Assembly (NCBI RefSeq): GCF_036860695.1
Contig: NZ_JAYKGJ010000003.1
Span: 1 to 64,000, forward strand
Origin: Rosettibacter firmus
Lineage (GTDB): Bacteria; Bacteroidota; Ignavibacteria; Ignavibacteriales; Melioribacteraceae
Direction of reading: 5' to 3'
Length of the DNA: 64,000 nucleotides
Both the position numbers and the translations under genes were made by a program. Positions 8,205-17,870 of the stretch are shown one piece after another. The notes beneath the pieces are model-generated. The model saw only the letters and a program-made list of their open reading frames with translations, did not search any database and was not told the origin of the DNA. How positions within the stretch are numbered: position 1 is the stretch's first letter; each line of letters begins with the position of its first letter.

Positions 8205-8276
8205 GCCTAACTATTACTTATACTGCACAGATTTATTACTTAAGGTACATAGATATGCGTGCAGCTGCATAAATAC
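8205..8276 (-). repeat. attI-like recombination site C at the integrase 3' side
   Basis: The core GTTAGGC (8211-8205 on the minus strand) starts the SDR cassette. Arms TATACTGCACAG (8219-8230) and GTGCAGCTGCATAAATA (8259-8275) pair with a 3-base bulge, as at site D. The integrase stop is 143 bases away. Only one core is seen, which fits a primary attI site placed downstream of an inverted integrase gene. Confidence 0.65.
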
Positions 8277-8353
8277 GTGCCAATTATTCTCAAATCTTCT
8301 CAAAATCCCAATATTTAAAAATAGGTTGTGCATATATATCATCCTTACTCATT

Positions 8354-9361
8354 TCAGTCTAACGGACTTCTAACTCCAAGTCCTCTGTTTAAAACATGGG
8401 TATATATCATTGTTGTTTTAACAGAATGGTGCCCCAATAGCTCTTGTATTGTTCTGATATCATAACCGTTTTCTAATAAGTGAGTAGCAAAACTATGCCT
8501 GAACGTGTGAGGACTACCTGGTTTTATAATCCCTGCTTTCTTTATTGCTTCTTTAACAGCTCTTTGGATGGTGCTTTCGTGAATATGCCATCTCAAAATT
8601 AAACCGCTATCTTTATTTTTTATAAATTTATCAGCAGGAAAAGCATACTGCCATCCAAATTCCTTGTCTGCGTTTGGGTATTTCTTTTTCAATGCATAAG
8701 GAAGAATTGTTTCCCCTTTTCCTCTCTTCAAATCTTCTTTGTATTTTAAGCAAACTCTATTTAGATGTTTCTTTAAATCGGGAATTAAAGAATCTGGTAG
8801 AATAGTATGTCTGTCTTTCTCACCTTTACCATCTCTAACCAATATCTGTTTATAATCAAAATCGATATCTTTTATTCTTAATCTCAAGGCCTCAGATAAT
8901 CTTAGTCCGCTTCCGTAGAGAAGAGATACAACTAGTTTTGGAATTCCAGTTAAATTGTCAATAATCTTTGCGGTTTCTTTCTTTGAGAAGACAACAGGCA
9001 AATGTTTAACTCTTGTGGCGTGTTTTATTTCATCTATCCAGCCAACTTCTTTTTTCAATATTCTTTTATATAAAAACAGAATTGCCTGCAACGCCTGGTT
9101 CTGAGTTGAACTGGAAACATTATTATTTACAGCAAGGTGATTTATAAAATTCTGAATCTCTTCTTTCCCCATTTCATTCGGATGTCTTTTATTGTGAAAT
9201 AGAATGTATCTCTTTATCCAACCAACATAAGCCTCTTCGGTTTTAGTGCTGTAATGATTAACTCGCAGTTCGGTTCTTACCAAATCGAGCAGTTTCGGCT
9301 TATGATTTTCTTTCTGAAGATTTACTGAATTGTATGAAATATTTTTCTGCCCTCTAAGCAA
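8354..9361 (-). CDS. intI: Integron integrase (IntI-type tyrosine recombinase)
   Basis: The 335-residue product is a tyrosine recombinase with an N-terminal SAM-like DNA-binding domain (about residues 22-105). The catalytic set is visible: Arg154 (GLRLSEALRLR), Lys near 179-182, HTFRH at 285-289, His311 and Tyr320 (MIYTH). The extra segment at about 205-265, with LKRGKGETILPYAL, KYP and WQYAFP, is the insertion specific to integron integrases and absent from XerC/D. The end LNRGLGVRSPLD is also typical. It cuts and joins attI and attC sites to insert or reorder gene cassettes. The TTG start is supported by an AAAGGAA site and by conservation in two remnants. It lies on the same strand as its cassettes. 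Confidence 0.93.
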   Translation of the reverse strand: MLRGQKNISYNSVNLQKENHKPKLLDLVRTELRVNHYSTKTEEAYVGWIKRYILFHNKRHPNEMGKEEIQNFINHLAVNNNVSSSTQNQALQAILFLYKRILKKEVGWIDEIKHATRVKHLPVVFSKKETAKIIDNLTGIPKLVVSLLYGSGLRLSEALRLRIKDIDFDYKQILVRDGKGEKDRHTILPDSLIPDLKKHLNRVCLKYKEDLKRGKGETILPYALKKKYPNADKEFGWQYAFPADKFIKNKDSGLILRWHIHESTIQRAVKEAIKKAGIIKPGSPHTFRHSFATHLLENGYDIRTIQELLGHHSVKTTMIYTHVLNRGLGVRSPLD

Positions 9362-9858
9362 GTAAGTAATATTTCCTTTTGCTTTCTGGTTACAACTTAA
9401 ATTTATTTTTCACTATAGTCAATAAAAATATTTCAGCCACTAATTAACATTAATGTTTTGAAACTCTTTTGCAATGAACCCAAGATTTTACATTATCAAT
9501 CCTTAATTTCTTCCACAGATAAGGCTCTTGGTAACTAAATAAATGCTTATTGAACGGAGAAATTAGTTTTTAATAATTATTCAGTTTTTTCTTAGAAAGT
9601 CTTATTACTTAACTTAGCAGCAACAACTTTGTTTTTAAGTCACCGCTTGCAGTCCGTTAGATCCTTACGGAGTCTAACGACTCAACACAGCAATGTTGCT
9701 TTTCCCGAAGGAATCCCTGCGGGAGAAAAACAACGCCTATAATTATTTGTTCTGTTCACAAAACTCAAAGAGCAATTACTAATTTTAACGCAACTTTATA
9801 ACCACACAAATGCCGCAATGTTTAAAGTAGTCGCTTTGAGTTGCGTGTTAGGCATTTA
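9362..9858. other. Integrase upstream region with structured repeats
   Basis: No gene is visible. Next to the integrase lies a conserved upstream stretch (to about 9410) that also survives in the remnants. Further on are two strong hairpins: CGTTAGA/TCTAACG around 9654-9679, and a GTTG...CGGG type stem around 9692-9735. After those comes the attC-like sequence at 9764-9853. Position suggests the integrase promoter lies within 9362-9450. Confidence 0.5.
9764..9853 (-). repeat. attC-like site after the membrane-protein cassette
   Basis: The core GCCTAAC (9853-9847, minus strand) follows the stop of the gene at 9859 by a few bases. ACTCAAAG and CTTTGAGT form the outer arms, and a second imperfect pairing (ACTACTTTAAAC with GTTAAAATTAGT) extends the stem. 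A matching 3' core is not adjacent. The nearest is GTTAGAC at 9678-9672, so the full site may extend that far. Confidence 0.5.
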
Positions 9859-10710
9859 TTAGAAAAATTTTTCTCTTTTATCTAGATAATCTAAATCAAT
9901 TCTTTTTGCCGAACTTTTTACAGCAGAATCATTTTGGAATTCATCATACTTTATTTGTAAATATGTTGAAGGCAACTCTTTCACTTGTGCTTTATCATCA
10001 TAAAAATGAATTTCTCTAATAATTTCATTATATAATTCATAAGATCCTTTAATGTTGCCTTGAATTAAAAGAATTGTTCCGTTTATTTCTGATGAATATT
10101 TAGTAGCGGCAAAAATGCTGTTGAAGCTATCATCTCTAACTTTCTTCGTTTCTTCTAACTCCTTATAGCTTGTCAAAATTTTATCTAACCGATTCTGAAT
10201 ATGTCTATATTCAAAGTATTTATGGAAAATCTTCTTTAGTAAATCATAGTTTAGACAAACTGTAGTTAATTCAGCAAATATTTTTTCTGTGATAAAAAAA
10301 GATAAACCGAATGTAGGGAGTAGACGAACATATAGATAAGCATGAAGTTGGCATTCCAAATCTAAATTTCTTTTTACTTCTTCAGATAGAACTTTTAGGA
10401 TTCCTATATATTTATCTTTAGAACGTTTCTTATCTAAATGTCTCAGGTACAACTGCGATAGTAGAAAAGAAACAATACCAACAATCAACGTAAATAAAGC
10501 AGGCAATAAATATTTCATCAGCCAAGGATCACGATCAGATTTCATTATTATTATGAGACTATCGATTCTTCCTACTTGAGTGGTTATCGAATCTTTATAG
10601 AACAATGTCGTGACAACCTTGTTACGTTCAGGATTTATAACCTTTTTTTGCTGACACAATGTTGGACAGCTAAGATATAAGATTATAAAAAGAATAAAAC
10701 ATTTTTTCAT
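9859..10710 (-). CDS. Membrane protein of unknown function (cassette gene)
   Basis: The 283-residue protein has a signal-like N-terminus (MKKCFILFIILYLSC, Cys15 could be a lipobox), a membrane helix near residues 68-90 (LLPALFTLIVGIVSFLLSQL), and then a long largely helical cytoplasmic part with charged, coiled-coil-like segments. No family recognised. It lies exactly between a GTTAGGC core at 10727-10721 and a GCCTAAC core at 9853-9847, so it is a gene cassette. Composition is AT-rich like the host. Confidence 0.65.
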   Translation of the reverse strand: MKKCFILFIILYLSCPTLCQQKKVINPERNKVVTTLFYKDSITTQVGRIDSLIIIMKSDRDPWLMKYLLPALFTLIVGIVSFLLSQLYLRHLDKKRSKDKYIGILKVLSEEVKRNLDLECQLHAYLYVRLLPTFGLSFFITEKIFAELTTVCLNYDLLKKIFHKYFEYRHIQNRLDKILTSYKELEETKKVRDDSFNSIFAATKYSSEINGTILLIQGNIKGSYELYNEIIREIHFYDDKAQVKELPSTYLQIKYDEFQNDSAVKSSAKRIDLDYLDKREKFF

Positions 10711-10720
10711 AATGTAAAAT

Positions 10721-10790
10721 GCCTAACTATTAATTAACCCGCCAATAAATATCATTATCTGGAATGATACCCGCCAGAGGCGGACAAGTC
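10721..10790 (-). repeat. attI-like recombination site A
   Basis: The minus strand ends in GTTAGGC (10727-10721), which starts the cassette with the gene at 9859-10710. ATCATT and AATGAT (10751-10768) form a short hairpin. CCGCC and GGCGG elements form an outer one. Bases near the core match site B at 3735. An integrase remnant lies about 115 bases upstream. Confidence 0.6.
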
Positions 10791-10904
10791 TACCAGCGTT
10801 TTGTTTATTTTTAATTAAAATTCTCAATTTCTTGTTTAATATCACTCTTATCTAAATTATGCTGTCTATCGTTAATCAAATAAAAAATAATTTTTATATG
10901 AATA

Positions 10905-11015
10905 ACCAATCACTGTTTTTCGATTTTCTGTTTGAGGATTTACGATAGTTGGTAAAAGATTTCGTTGCCCTCTAAGCAAGTAATATTTCCTTTTGTTTTG
11001 CAATATAACTTAAAA
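10905..11015 (-). pseudogene. Integron integrase N-terminal remnant
   Basis: From the TTG at 10979 the frame reads LLRGQRN then VNPQTENRK, which aligns with the integrase start (LRGQKN, VNLQKENHK). The ribosome site AAAAGGAA and the sequence upstream are nearly identical to those at 9362-9410. Nothing of the catalytic domain remains between this point and site A. Confidence 0.8.
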
Positions 11016-11391
11016 AATATTTTCTCTGGTGTCAATTGGTTAATAGTAATTTTTAATGTGCTTTCAGTCTTTATATAACCCCTTCATAAAACTGACAAAA
11101 AATATTTATTACATTGCTAAATGATTACAAAACCAGTTTATTCATTTCTTGCATTTAATCAATGATTTATTTTGTTGAATTGTTTTACTAACCTTTACAT
11201 TCTAATTAGTAATATAAAAACAAATCTATCATTTTCTATCTATTTAATATTAATAGATAAACTTTCTTACTCTACTTACTTTTATTTTTATCATTTATTG
11301 AAAAGTATTAACTCATAGCATAATTTTTATGTTAAGTTACTTTTAAAAATTTACTATTTTTATAAACAAACCTGATTAGTAATAATTAAAA

Positions 11392-12141
11392 ATGAATAAA
11401 GAAATAAGAGTTGGTTGTTGTGGTTTTCCTGTCTCGCATAAAAAATATTTTCAGGTTTTTAATTGCATTGAAATAAATATCACTTTCTATCAAATTCCAG
11501 AAATTAACACAGCACTTAAATGGAAAGAAGAATCTCAAAGCTACAATAAAGATTTTGAGTTCATAATAAAAGCATGGCAATTAATTACACATCCAGCATC
11601 AAGTTTTACATACAGAAGATTAAAAGAAAAAATTCCTGAAAATAGAAAAAAATATTGTGGATATTTTCAACCTTCCGAAGAAGTTTTTAATGCGTGGGAA
11701 AGAACAAAAGAATTTGCAGAGAAACTTGATTGTAATAAAATATTATTTCAAACACCTTCAAGTTTTAAACCAACCGAAGAAAACAAAAATAACCTGATAA
11801 ATTTTTTCAATTATATAAACAAATCTAAAAGATATCATTTTATCTGGGAAGCAAGAGGAAACTGGAGTATAGAAGAGATTAAAGAAATTTGTAAAAAATT
11901 AAATCTCACACACTGCGTCGATCCATTATCACCAAATTTGAATAACTCAGTACATGGCAAATTTAATTATTTTAGAATTCATGGTAATTACACAGGCAAC
12001 AAGATTAATTATAACTACAAAATAGATAACGAAGCAATGAAAAAAGTTTTTTTATCGTGTGATAGAAATATTAATTATGTTATGTTCAATAACTCTTATA
12101 TGTTCGAAGATGCATTAACATTTATGAAAAATTATATTTAA
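11392..12141 (+). CDS. DUF72 family protein
   Basis: The 249-residue product belongs to the DUF72 (YecE-like) family, a TIM-barrel fold of uncertain biochemical role. Visible family features are the start RVGCCGF followed by NCIEINITFYQIP, then FEFIIKAWQLITHP, ILFQTPSSFKPTEEN, the FIWEARGNW segment and YFRIHGNY. Length fits the family. It stands alone between the integron region and a convergent hydrolase gene. No operon partner or regulatory site is evident. Confidence 0.85.
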   Translation: MNKEIRVGCCGFPVSHKKYFQVFNCIEINITFYQIPEINTALKWKEESQSYNKDFEFIIKAWQLITHPASSFTYRRLKEKIPENRKKYCGYFQPSEEVFNAWERTKEFAEKLDCNKILFQTPSSFKPTEENKNNLINFFNYINKSKRYHFIWEARGNWSIEEIKEICKKLNLTHCVDPLSPNLNNSVHGKFNYFRIHGNYTGNKINYNYKIDNEAMKKVFLSCDRNINYVMFNNSYMFEDALTFMKNYI

Positions 12142-12377
12142 TTGTTTAATTCACTCATACAAAAGATCAATATTTGAAACAATATTTCTATTATTATTAC
12201 GAAATGAGAAATTATATTCTGGAGATTTGAGTAAACGAAATAAATTTATTTATATGTATTTCTTGAATTACCTGCGTAAAAAATAAATTCCTTTTCTTGC
12301 TAAATAAGATTCCTAAATATTCCTAATGTTATTCTTCAGGCATTAGTTACTATATACTTGCATATAAATATTCTGAA

Positions 12378-13037
12378 TTATTCAACTATATAAGTCTCAA
12401 GACTACCAACATTTTCAATCTCAGCAAATATTTTATCTCCTGGCACAACTCTTCCAACACCTTCTGGTGTTCCTGTAAATATTAAATCACCTTTTTCCAG
12501 AGTCATTTTTTCAGAAATATATTTAACAATTTTAGAAGGAGAAAACATCATGTTTTTTATAGATGAGTTCTGTCTGATTGAATCATTAACTTTTAGAATA
12601 ATATTTTCATCACCACGTAATTTATAATCTTCTTTTAAGATAAAATCAGAAAGCACTGCAGAAGTATCAAAACTTTTTGCTAATGTCCATGGATCTCCTT
12701 TTTTCATAAATTCAAACTGTAAATCACGCAATGTCATATCGAGACCTACAGCATAACCGTAAATAGCTTTTTCAGCTTCTTCTTCGTTTACATTTTTTAT
12801 TGTATCACCTATATAAAGAACAAGTTCTACTTCGTGATGAAGATTATTGGAATATTTTGGATGAATTACAGCTTCTCCCGAATAAATAACATTTGAAGCT
12901 GCTTTTAAAAAAATTACCGGGAATTCAGGAACTTCATTTCCTAATTCCTTAGCATGTGCGGCATAGTTTCTTCCTACACAAACTATTTTACCAATTGGGA
13001 CCTGATACTCATAATTTTTAAATTTTATGTATTTCAT
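12378..13037 (-). CDS. Fumarylacetoacetate hydrolase family protein
   Basis: The 219-residue product matches the short FAH-fold hydrolases (acylpyruvase / 2-hydroxyhepta-diene-dioate isomerase type). It shows VCVGRNYAAHAKELG near 20-34, the metal-ligand stretch HHEVELVLYIG, GLDMTLRDLQ and FTGTPEGVGRVVPGD near the end. These enzymes cleave or isomerise C-C bonds in beta-diketo acids using Mg2+. The exact substrate cannot be told. It is monocistronic here, and length is normal for the short form. Confidence 0.85.
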   Translation of the reverse strand: MKYIKFKNYEYQVPIGKIVCVGRNYAAHAKELGNEVPEFPVIFLKAASNVIYSGEAVIHPKYSNNLHHEVELVLYIGDTIKNVNEEEAEKAIYGYAVGLDMTLRDLQFEFMKKGDPWTLAKSFDTSAVLSDFILKEDYKLRGDENIILKVNDSIRQNSSIKNMMFSPSKIVKYISEKMTLEKGDLIFTGTPEGVGRVVPGDKIFAEIENVGSLETYIVE

Positions 13038-13190
13038 AAAAAATTAAAATTTTATTTTAATATATACAAAAATAGAAATTTTAGTCTGGAAATTATATCA
13101 ATATTTAATGAATTCTAATTATTATTTCATTTTTTAATTTAATATAAGGTTAAAAATGGCTCAATACCCATTTTAAATAATTCCAAAGAT

Positions 13191-13221
13191 TTGACAGATG
13201 TGAAATGCTTTTATATATTTG
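13191..13221 (+). promoter_or_regulatory. Promoter of the initiator tRNA gene (Bacteroidetes type)
   Basis: TTGACA at 13191-13196 and TATATTTG at 13214-13221 match the -33 TTG / -7 TAnnTTTG pattern of this phylum. The tRNA begins 22 bases after the -7 element. Confidence 0.65.
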
Positions 13222-13242
13222 CACACCAAATTTTGATTATAC

Positions 13243-13315
<73 letters not shown>

Positions 13316-13327
13316 CAAACAAATTTT

Positions 13328-13365
13328 AACCCTTTGCAAATAACAAATTGCAAAGGGTTTTTTAT
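13328..13365 (+). terminator. Intrinsic terminator after the tRNA
   Basis: AACCCTTTGCAA pairs perfectly with TTGCAAAGGGTT around an 8-base loop and is followed by a T-rich run. Confidence 0.85.
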
Positions 13366-14076
13366 TTTTAATTCCCTCTTATAAATTACTAAAACGAACT
13401 ATAAAAACTTTATTCCATTCTTCTAAATTTAATTTTCTAATACAACCTAAGCTATATATTACACATCAAACATGAAAGTTAGCATTTCATTCATTGCTGT
13501 ATTAAATATTTCTTTTATACTGACTTTTGCTGGTGTTAATAATCTTAAGTTTTATTTTAAATCTCGATAAAACTCGCGGAAAAAATAATAAGTCATCAAA
13601 CAAAATGTTACTACAATTTAAATAGACTTCGTATTTATCATTTATATTTACTTTGTTTTTTCTCTCTTCAAAAATTTGTTTGAATATTTCTTGAAAGGTA
13701 TAATCAAGTTTATTCTTTTAACATTTATTAATAGATAAAAATAATTTTACAGAATACTTAAGCCTTCTATTACTCAATTAGCAACTTATTCTGAATATTC
13801 CTTTCTATCTAAAATTGTTTGGATAATAAATGGAATAGTATTTTGTTTATTTGGTGTATGATTATGTACAGTCTGGAACTTTGTGAAATGAAGTGATGAT
13901 ACACATTCTTCAATTTTCTAATTCAATATTTTCATATTAAACTCGATTAAAACTCGTTATAAAGTCGTAATTAACAGGATTTAGATACGCTTCACATACG
14001 CTTCAGATACGCTTTATTCTCGATTATTTTTCGGTTATATTTGGATTAAATTTCGTAATAAATATTCATTAACTCT
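13366..14076. other. Long intergenic region, short tandem repeats near its right end
   Basis: About 700 bases without a credible gene on either strand. The sequence is AT-rich. The only structure I see is a tandem repeat at 13984-14015 and several near-copies of an AACTCG word at 13940-13965. Confidence 0.5.
13984..14015. repeat. Three tandem copies of an 11-base unit
   Basis: The word ATACGCTT occurs three times at 11-base spacing (ATACGCTTCAC, ATACGCTTCAG, ATACGCTTTA). It lies 60-90 bases upstream of the next gene and could be a regulator-binding array or a replication slip. Confidence 0.7.
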
Positions 14077-14742
14077 ATGGCAACTTTAAGCAAAAATATT
14101 TTTGGAACCATTAAAGGCAGTTTGGGTTCCCTGGTATTTCGAGAAAGAAATGGAAAAACATTTATCTATTCTAAGCCAGTAAAACAAAAAGTAAGCAAAT
14201 CGAAAGCATCAATAGAAGCAAGACAAAAATTTTCCTTAGCTGTTGCATTAGCCAGGGAAATTAATAAAAATTTGGTCCTATCCGGTGTATGGAATCAATG
14301 CAATATTAAAGCAACAAATGCATATCAAAAAATAATAAAAGTTAATGCCCGTCTAACAGAACCCAAATCTTTATCTCTAAAAAATATGATTACTCCTGCA
14401 GGCTCAATGTTACCTGAAGTATATGTAAATCTTAAAAATGAATCACTGGAAATAATTTTAAGCAGTAATAAACTTCCTGAAGAATTGTTTAATTCAAATT
14501 ATTTATTTTGTTTAATACATCTCTGGAGTAATAATACCAAGAAGTTAGATTTCATAATTAAACTATACCAGTTTGAATTACTGCCATTTGATAAAAACAA
14601 TAAACAAAATTTTATAATTGATTTAAGTAGTTTTAAAAAAGCATCATATAAAGATGGTATTTGTTTTATTGCTTTAACGGGTATGAAAGCAGGAAAAAAT
14701 AAATTTTTCTGGAGTTCTACTTTTGCGAGTAAATTTCTATGA
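14077..14742 (+). CDS. Uncharacterised protein, DUF6266-like N-terminus
   Basis: The 221-residue protein has no signal peptide. Its start (NIFGTIKGSLGSLVFRERNGK) resembles the DUF6266-type opening, in which a short Gly-rich hairpin precedes a basic segment (KPVKQKVSKSKAS). The middle (VWNQCNIKATNAYQKIIKVN) also resembles that family, whose role is unknown. The gene is isolated after a long intergenic stretch. The assignment is a weak pattern match. Confidence 0.5.
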   Translation: MATLSKNIFGTIKGSLGSLVFRERNGKTFIYSKPVKQKVSKSKASIEARQKFSLAVALAREINKNLVLSGVWNQCNIKATNAYQKIIKVNARLTEPKSLSLKNMITPAGSMLPEVYVNLKNESLEIILSSNKLPEELFNSNYLFCLIHLWSNNTKKLDFIIKLYQFELLPFDKNNKQNFIIDLSSFKKASYKDGICFIALTGMKAGKNKFFWSSTFASKFL

Positions 14743-14959
14743 TATTATAAATGGTTTATTCACATATAGTAGTTTTTACACTTTTTAATTAATATTAGTA
14801 TAAGTTGTTTTACACAAATTACTGCATTATTTTTTAATTGGATGTTATTGTAATTAGAAGAGTTCATCTAAAAAACTTTTATAAGTACTCATAATTTGAG
14901 CAGTAATTAGAAAAAATCTATATAAAATTCTTCCCGAGAGAAATAAAAATTAAGATTAT

Positions 14960-14986
14960 AAAGGACGAGTAGTTAACTCGTCCTTT
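14960..14986. terminator. Bidirectional terminator hairpin
   Basis: AAAGGACGAGT and ACTCGTCCTTT form a perfect 11-bp stem with a 5-base loop, next to the stop of the S9 peptidase gene. Confidence 0.75.
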
Positions 14987-14994
14987 AAAATTTC

Positions 14995-17661
14995 TTATTT
15001 AACCAATTCTGATGTTACTGTACCTCCACCCATCATTGCACCTAATTTTGCTTCGGATTTCAAAAGTATTTTATCATTAGTATCAAGCCATAGTGTTTGA
15101 GCACCTTCATCACCATCTGATGGTTTAACTTCTATTTTATATGCTTCATATTCACCGGAAGGTAAAGTTACTTTTTCTACATCAAGAACATTTACTATCA
15201 TCTTTTTAGTACCTGCTCTCATAATATCAATTTGATTAAAAAATGCTTTATAACCTTTCTTCAAAGGTAATGTTTTAAGTGCTAATTCTATACCTGCTCC
15301 TTCTGTAATAACCGGTGAATCAATTTTTATATTTAATGGCATCTTTTGAGGACCAGCTTCTATCTGTCCCTCTATTTTATCGGCACCAAAATTTAAATGA
15401 ATTGTTGCTGGTCCCTGTTTAACATTTCTTTTAATTGGTAATAGAGTATTTGCATCTACAATTAGAGTATCATTGCCTCCCATAATTCCGGTAGCAACAT
15501 CAACAACAACAAAAACATCTTTATCATTTAATTTCGATTTAGTGATATCTCTATTTACATTTATTTCAAATTTTTGTCCTCGTGTATCAATCTTTATAAC
15601 ATATTTTGATGAAACTGGTTGAATTTTTGAACCATCAAAAGAATTAAGAAACTCATTAGCAACTTCTGTTCTGGGCAGCGAAACAGTTTTAACATCAACA
15701 GTAATTTCATCAAGTCTTTTTTGTATTTCTTCTCGAACATCCTGTTGATATCTTCCACCAAGATGTTTTGCAAAAAATTTTTCTAAAGCTACAACCATTG
15801 CAAGTCGATTTAACTCACCAAGGAAACCGTGTCCTTCATCTGGTGCAACAATGTATTCAACATTTCTACCTAAATCTCTTAAAGCAACAACTATCTGGTC
15901 GGATTCTGTTTTCTTTACTCTTGGATCGTTAGCTCCCTGAACTACAAATAATGGTGCTTTAATATTACTTGCATAGTTTAGAGGAGATTGTTCTTCCAGC
16001 ATTTTTCTTTCTTCTGGTTTATCCGGATCGCCAACTCTAATTGTAAATATTTTTTTAATTGGTGCCCAATAAGGAGGAATTGAATTTAATAATGTTATAA
16101 TATTAGAAGGGCCAACAAAATCAAATCCAGCAGCATATAGATCTGGAGTAAAAGCAAGGCCTGCCAGTGTAGCATAACCACCATAAGAACCACCAAATAT
16201 TCCAATTTTTTTAGGATCAGCAATTCCTTCTTTAATTAAATAATTCACTCCATCGGTTATATCCTGTTGCATTGCACCACGTCCCCATTGTTTATTTCCA
16301 GCATTTAGAAATTTTTTACCAAATCCAGTTGAACCTCTAAAATTAGGCATCAGTACAGCATAACCACGATTTGCTAAAAATTGTGCATAAGAATTATATC
16401 CCCAGAAATCACGTGACCAGGGACCTCCATGAGGAAAAACTATAGTAGGTAAATTTTTATGTGGAATTCCTTTTGGTAAAACTAAATAAGCTGGAATTAC
16501 TAATCCATCTTTAGCTTTATATTTTATTGGTTTCATTTCGGCAAGATATTCAGATGGTAAATTTGGTCTTGACTTATAAAGAAATTCAACTTTACCTGTT
16601 CTTCTATCAAATAAGTAAGTAGATCCTGGATCGATATCTCTTGATACACTTACTATCCAGAGATTTTCATCATCGGTCATTGAATTTAATGATATTTCTC
16701 CATCTGGTAGAGCTTTACGTAATTTATTATAAGCACTTTCAAATTCTTTATTCTTGAAATATATTCTTACACGATCTGCACGATAAAATGTAGCAAGTAA
16801 TTCATTTGTATTATCAGAAAATAAAGCACCACCAAAGTCAACTTCATTTTCAGGATCTCTCTCAATGAATTTTATTTCGTTAGTTTCTAAATTAAAAAGA
16901 AGTAATTCTGTTTTATCTACATTTTTACCTTTGTTAGAAACCAGATAAAAACTTTTACCATCAGGAGTAAATCTATATGGATCAGCTGATTCTTCACTCG
17001 ATACTGAATAAATAGGAATTAATTTATCCCCATCAACCTTTAGAATTTCCATTCCTCCATCTTCAGTTTGACGAACTCCAAGTCTTAAATTACCATCTAA
17101 ATCGAAAACCCACGCAACTACATTTTCATCATTCTTACGTATTAAAGTTCTTTCGCCTGTAGTTAGATTTAATTTATAAACATCGTGTAGTTGAGGATTA
17201 CGATCATTCAATCCAATATAAATTTCGTTAGGAGTTTTTTTAGGAACATCGTAGATATATGCTCTAACATTTTCAAGAGGTGTTAAATCTCTTGATGGTG
17301 GAACTGGATCTCCAGTAGCTTTAGGATCAACTGCATAAACTCTAAAATTCTCGTTACCACCTTGATCCTGAACATAAAGAATATATTTACTATCACGAGA
17401 CCAGAAATAATTTGTGATAGGTCTTTTAGTATCGTTAGTAAGTGGTCGAGCTTCTTCGAATTTCTGGTTTAATTCTTTAATCCAGATATTTCTCACATTG
17501 TTGAATGGTTTAATAAATGTAATATACTTACCATCTGGAGAAATTTGAGCTCCCGAAATTTCCGGGTCGCCAAAGAAAACTTCACGATCGATTAGAGGTG
17601 GTAGCTGGGCAAAACTATTTGAAACAAATATGATTAATAAAAGAACAAATAATTTTTTCAT
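14995..17661 (-). CDS. S9 family prolyl oligopeptidase with C-terminal extension
   Basis: The 888-residue product has a signal peptide (1-18) and a WD40/beta-propeller-like domain to about 390. An alpha/beta hydrolase domain follows with nucleophile Ser492 in GGSYGGY, the acid in [11 protein letters not shown] and the base in DEGHGF. Such secreted serine peptidases cleave small peptides, often after proline or in dipeptide steps. The last 230 residues or so form an extra beta-rich domain not found in ordinary S9 enzymes, ending with a TLWLD...LLKSEAKLG pattern. It is transcribed alone. The peptide specificity cannot be told. Confidence 0.88.
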   Translation of the reverse strand: MKKLFVLLLIIFVSNSFAQLPPLIDREVFFGDPEISGAQISPDGKYITFIKPFNNVRNIWIKELNQKFEEARPLTNDTKRPITNYFWSRDSKYILYVQDQGGNENFRVYAVDPKATGDPVPPSRDLTPLENVRAYIYDVPKKTPNEIYIGLNDRNPQLHDVYKLNLTTGERTLIRKNDENVVAWVFDLDGNLRLGVRQTEDGGMEILKVDGDKLIPIYSVSSEESADPYRFTPDGKSFYLVSNKGKNVDKTELLLFNLETNEIKFIERDPENEVDFGGALFSDNTNELLATFYRADRVRIYFKNKEFESAYNKLRKALPDGEISLNSMTDDENLWIVSVSRDIDPGSTYLFDRRTGKVEFLYKSRPNLPSEYLAEMKPIKYKAKDGLVIPAYLVLPKGIPHKNLPTIVFPHGGPWSRDFWGYNSYAQFLANRGYAVLMPNFRGSTGFGKKFLNAGNKQWGRGAMQQDITDGVNYLIKEGIADPKKIGIFGGSYGGYATLAGLAFTPDLYAAGFDFVGPSNIITLLNSIPPYWAPIKKIFTIRVGDPDKPEERKMLEEQSPLNYASNIKAPLFVVQGANDPRVKKTESDQIVVALRDLGRNVEYIVAPDEGHGFLGELNRLAMVVALEKFFAKHLGGRYQQDVREEIQKRLDEITVDVKTVSLPRTEVANEFLNSFDGSKIQPVSSKYVIKIDTRGQKFEINVNRDITKSKLNDKDVFVVVDVATGIMGGNDTLIVDANTLLPIKRNVKQGPATIHLNFGADKIEGQIEAGPQKMPLNIKIDSPVITEGAGIELALKTLPLKKGYKAFFNQIDIMRAGTKKMIVNVLDVEKVTLPSGEYEAYKIEVKPSDGDEGAQTLWLDTNDKILLKSEAKLGAMMGGGTVTSELVK

Positions 17662-17870
17662 GTTAATCCCTCGTTATAAGTTGAATAAAAATAGTTAAGA
17701 AAATTTGTTTGGTTATTTTAAATACAGCAAGAAAATAAATTTACCATCAAGTTTATATGATTAATATCTTTTCATCAAAAGTATTATTTTAATAATTAAA
17801 AAGAAATAGTTTATTGTCATTCATTATATTTTACAATTATCATTTAATACTCACAAACTCAATAAAGAAT

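Larger units (their letters stand above)
2567..11015 (-). mobile_element. Integron region with one intact and three decayed integrase modules
   Basis: The region contains four units, all on the minus strand: integrase (or remnant), recombination-site-like hairpin, then one or more genes. Units start near 11.0, 9.36, 3.89 and 2.93 kb. Only the second has an intact integrase. Cassette boundaries with GTTRRRY cores are visible at 10721, 9847, 8205, 7381, 6129, 6058 and 2567. Cassette base composition varies sharply. I infer a chromosomal integron of the inverted-integrase kind that duplicated or accreted repeatedly. Confidence 0.75.
10711..11391. other. Intergenic region with site A and an integrase remnant
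   Basis: Besides site A (10721-10790) and the remnant (10905-11015) I see only AT-rich sequence. The last 150 bases must hold the promoter of the DUF72 gene, but no clear element stands out. Confidence 0.6.

Noticed and set aside
8354-9361. XerC/XerD or phage integrase
   Set aside because: The integron-specific insertion before HTFRH, the LNRG end and the nearby attC sites favour IntI.
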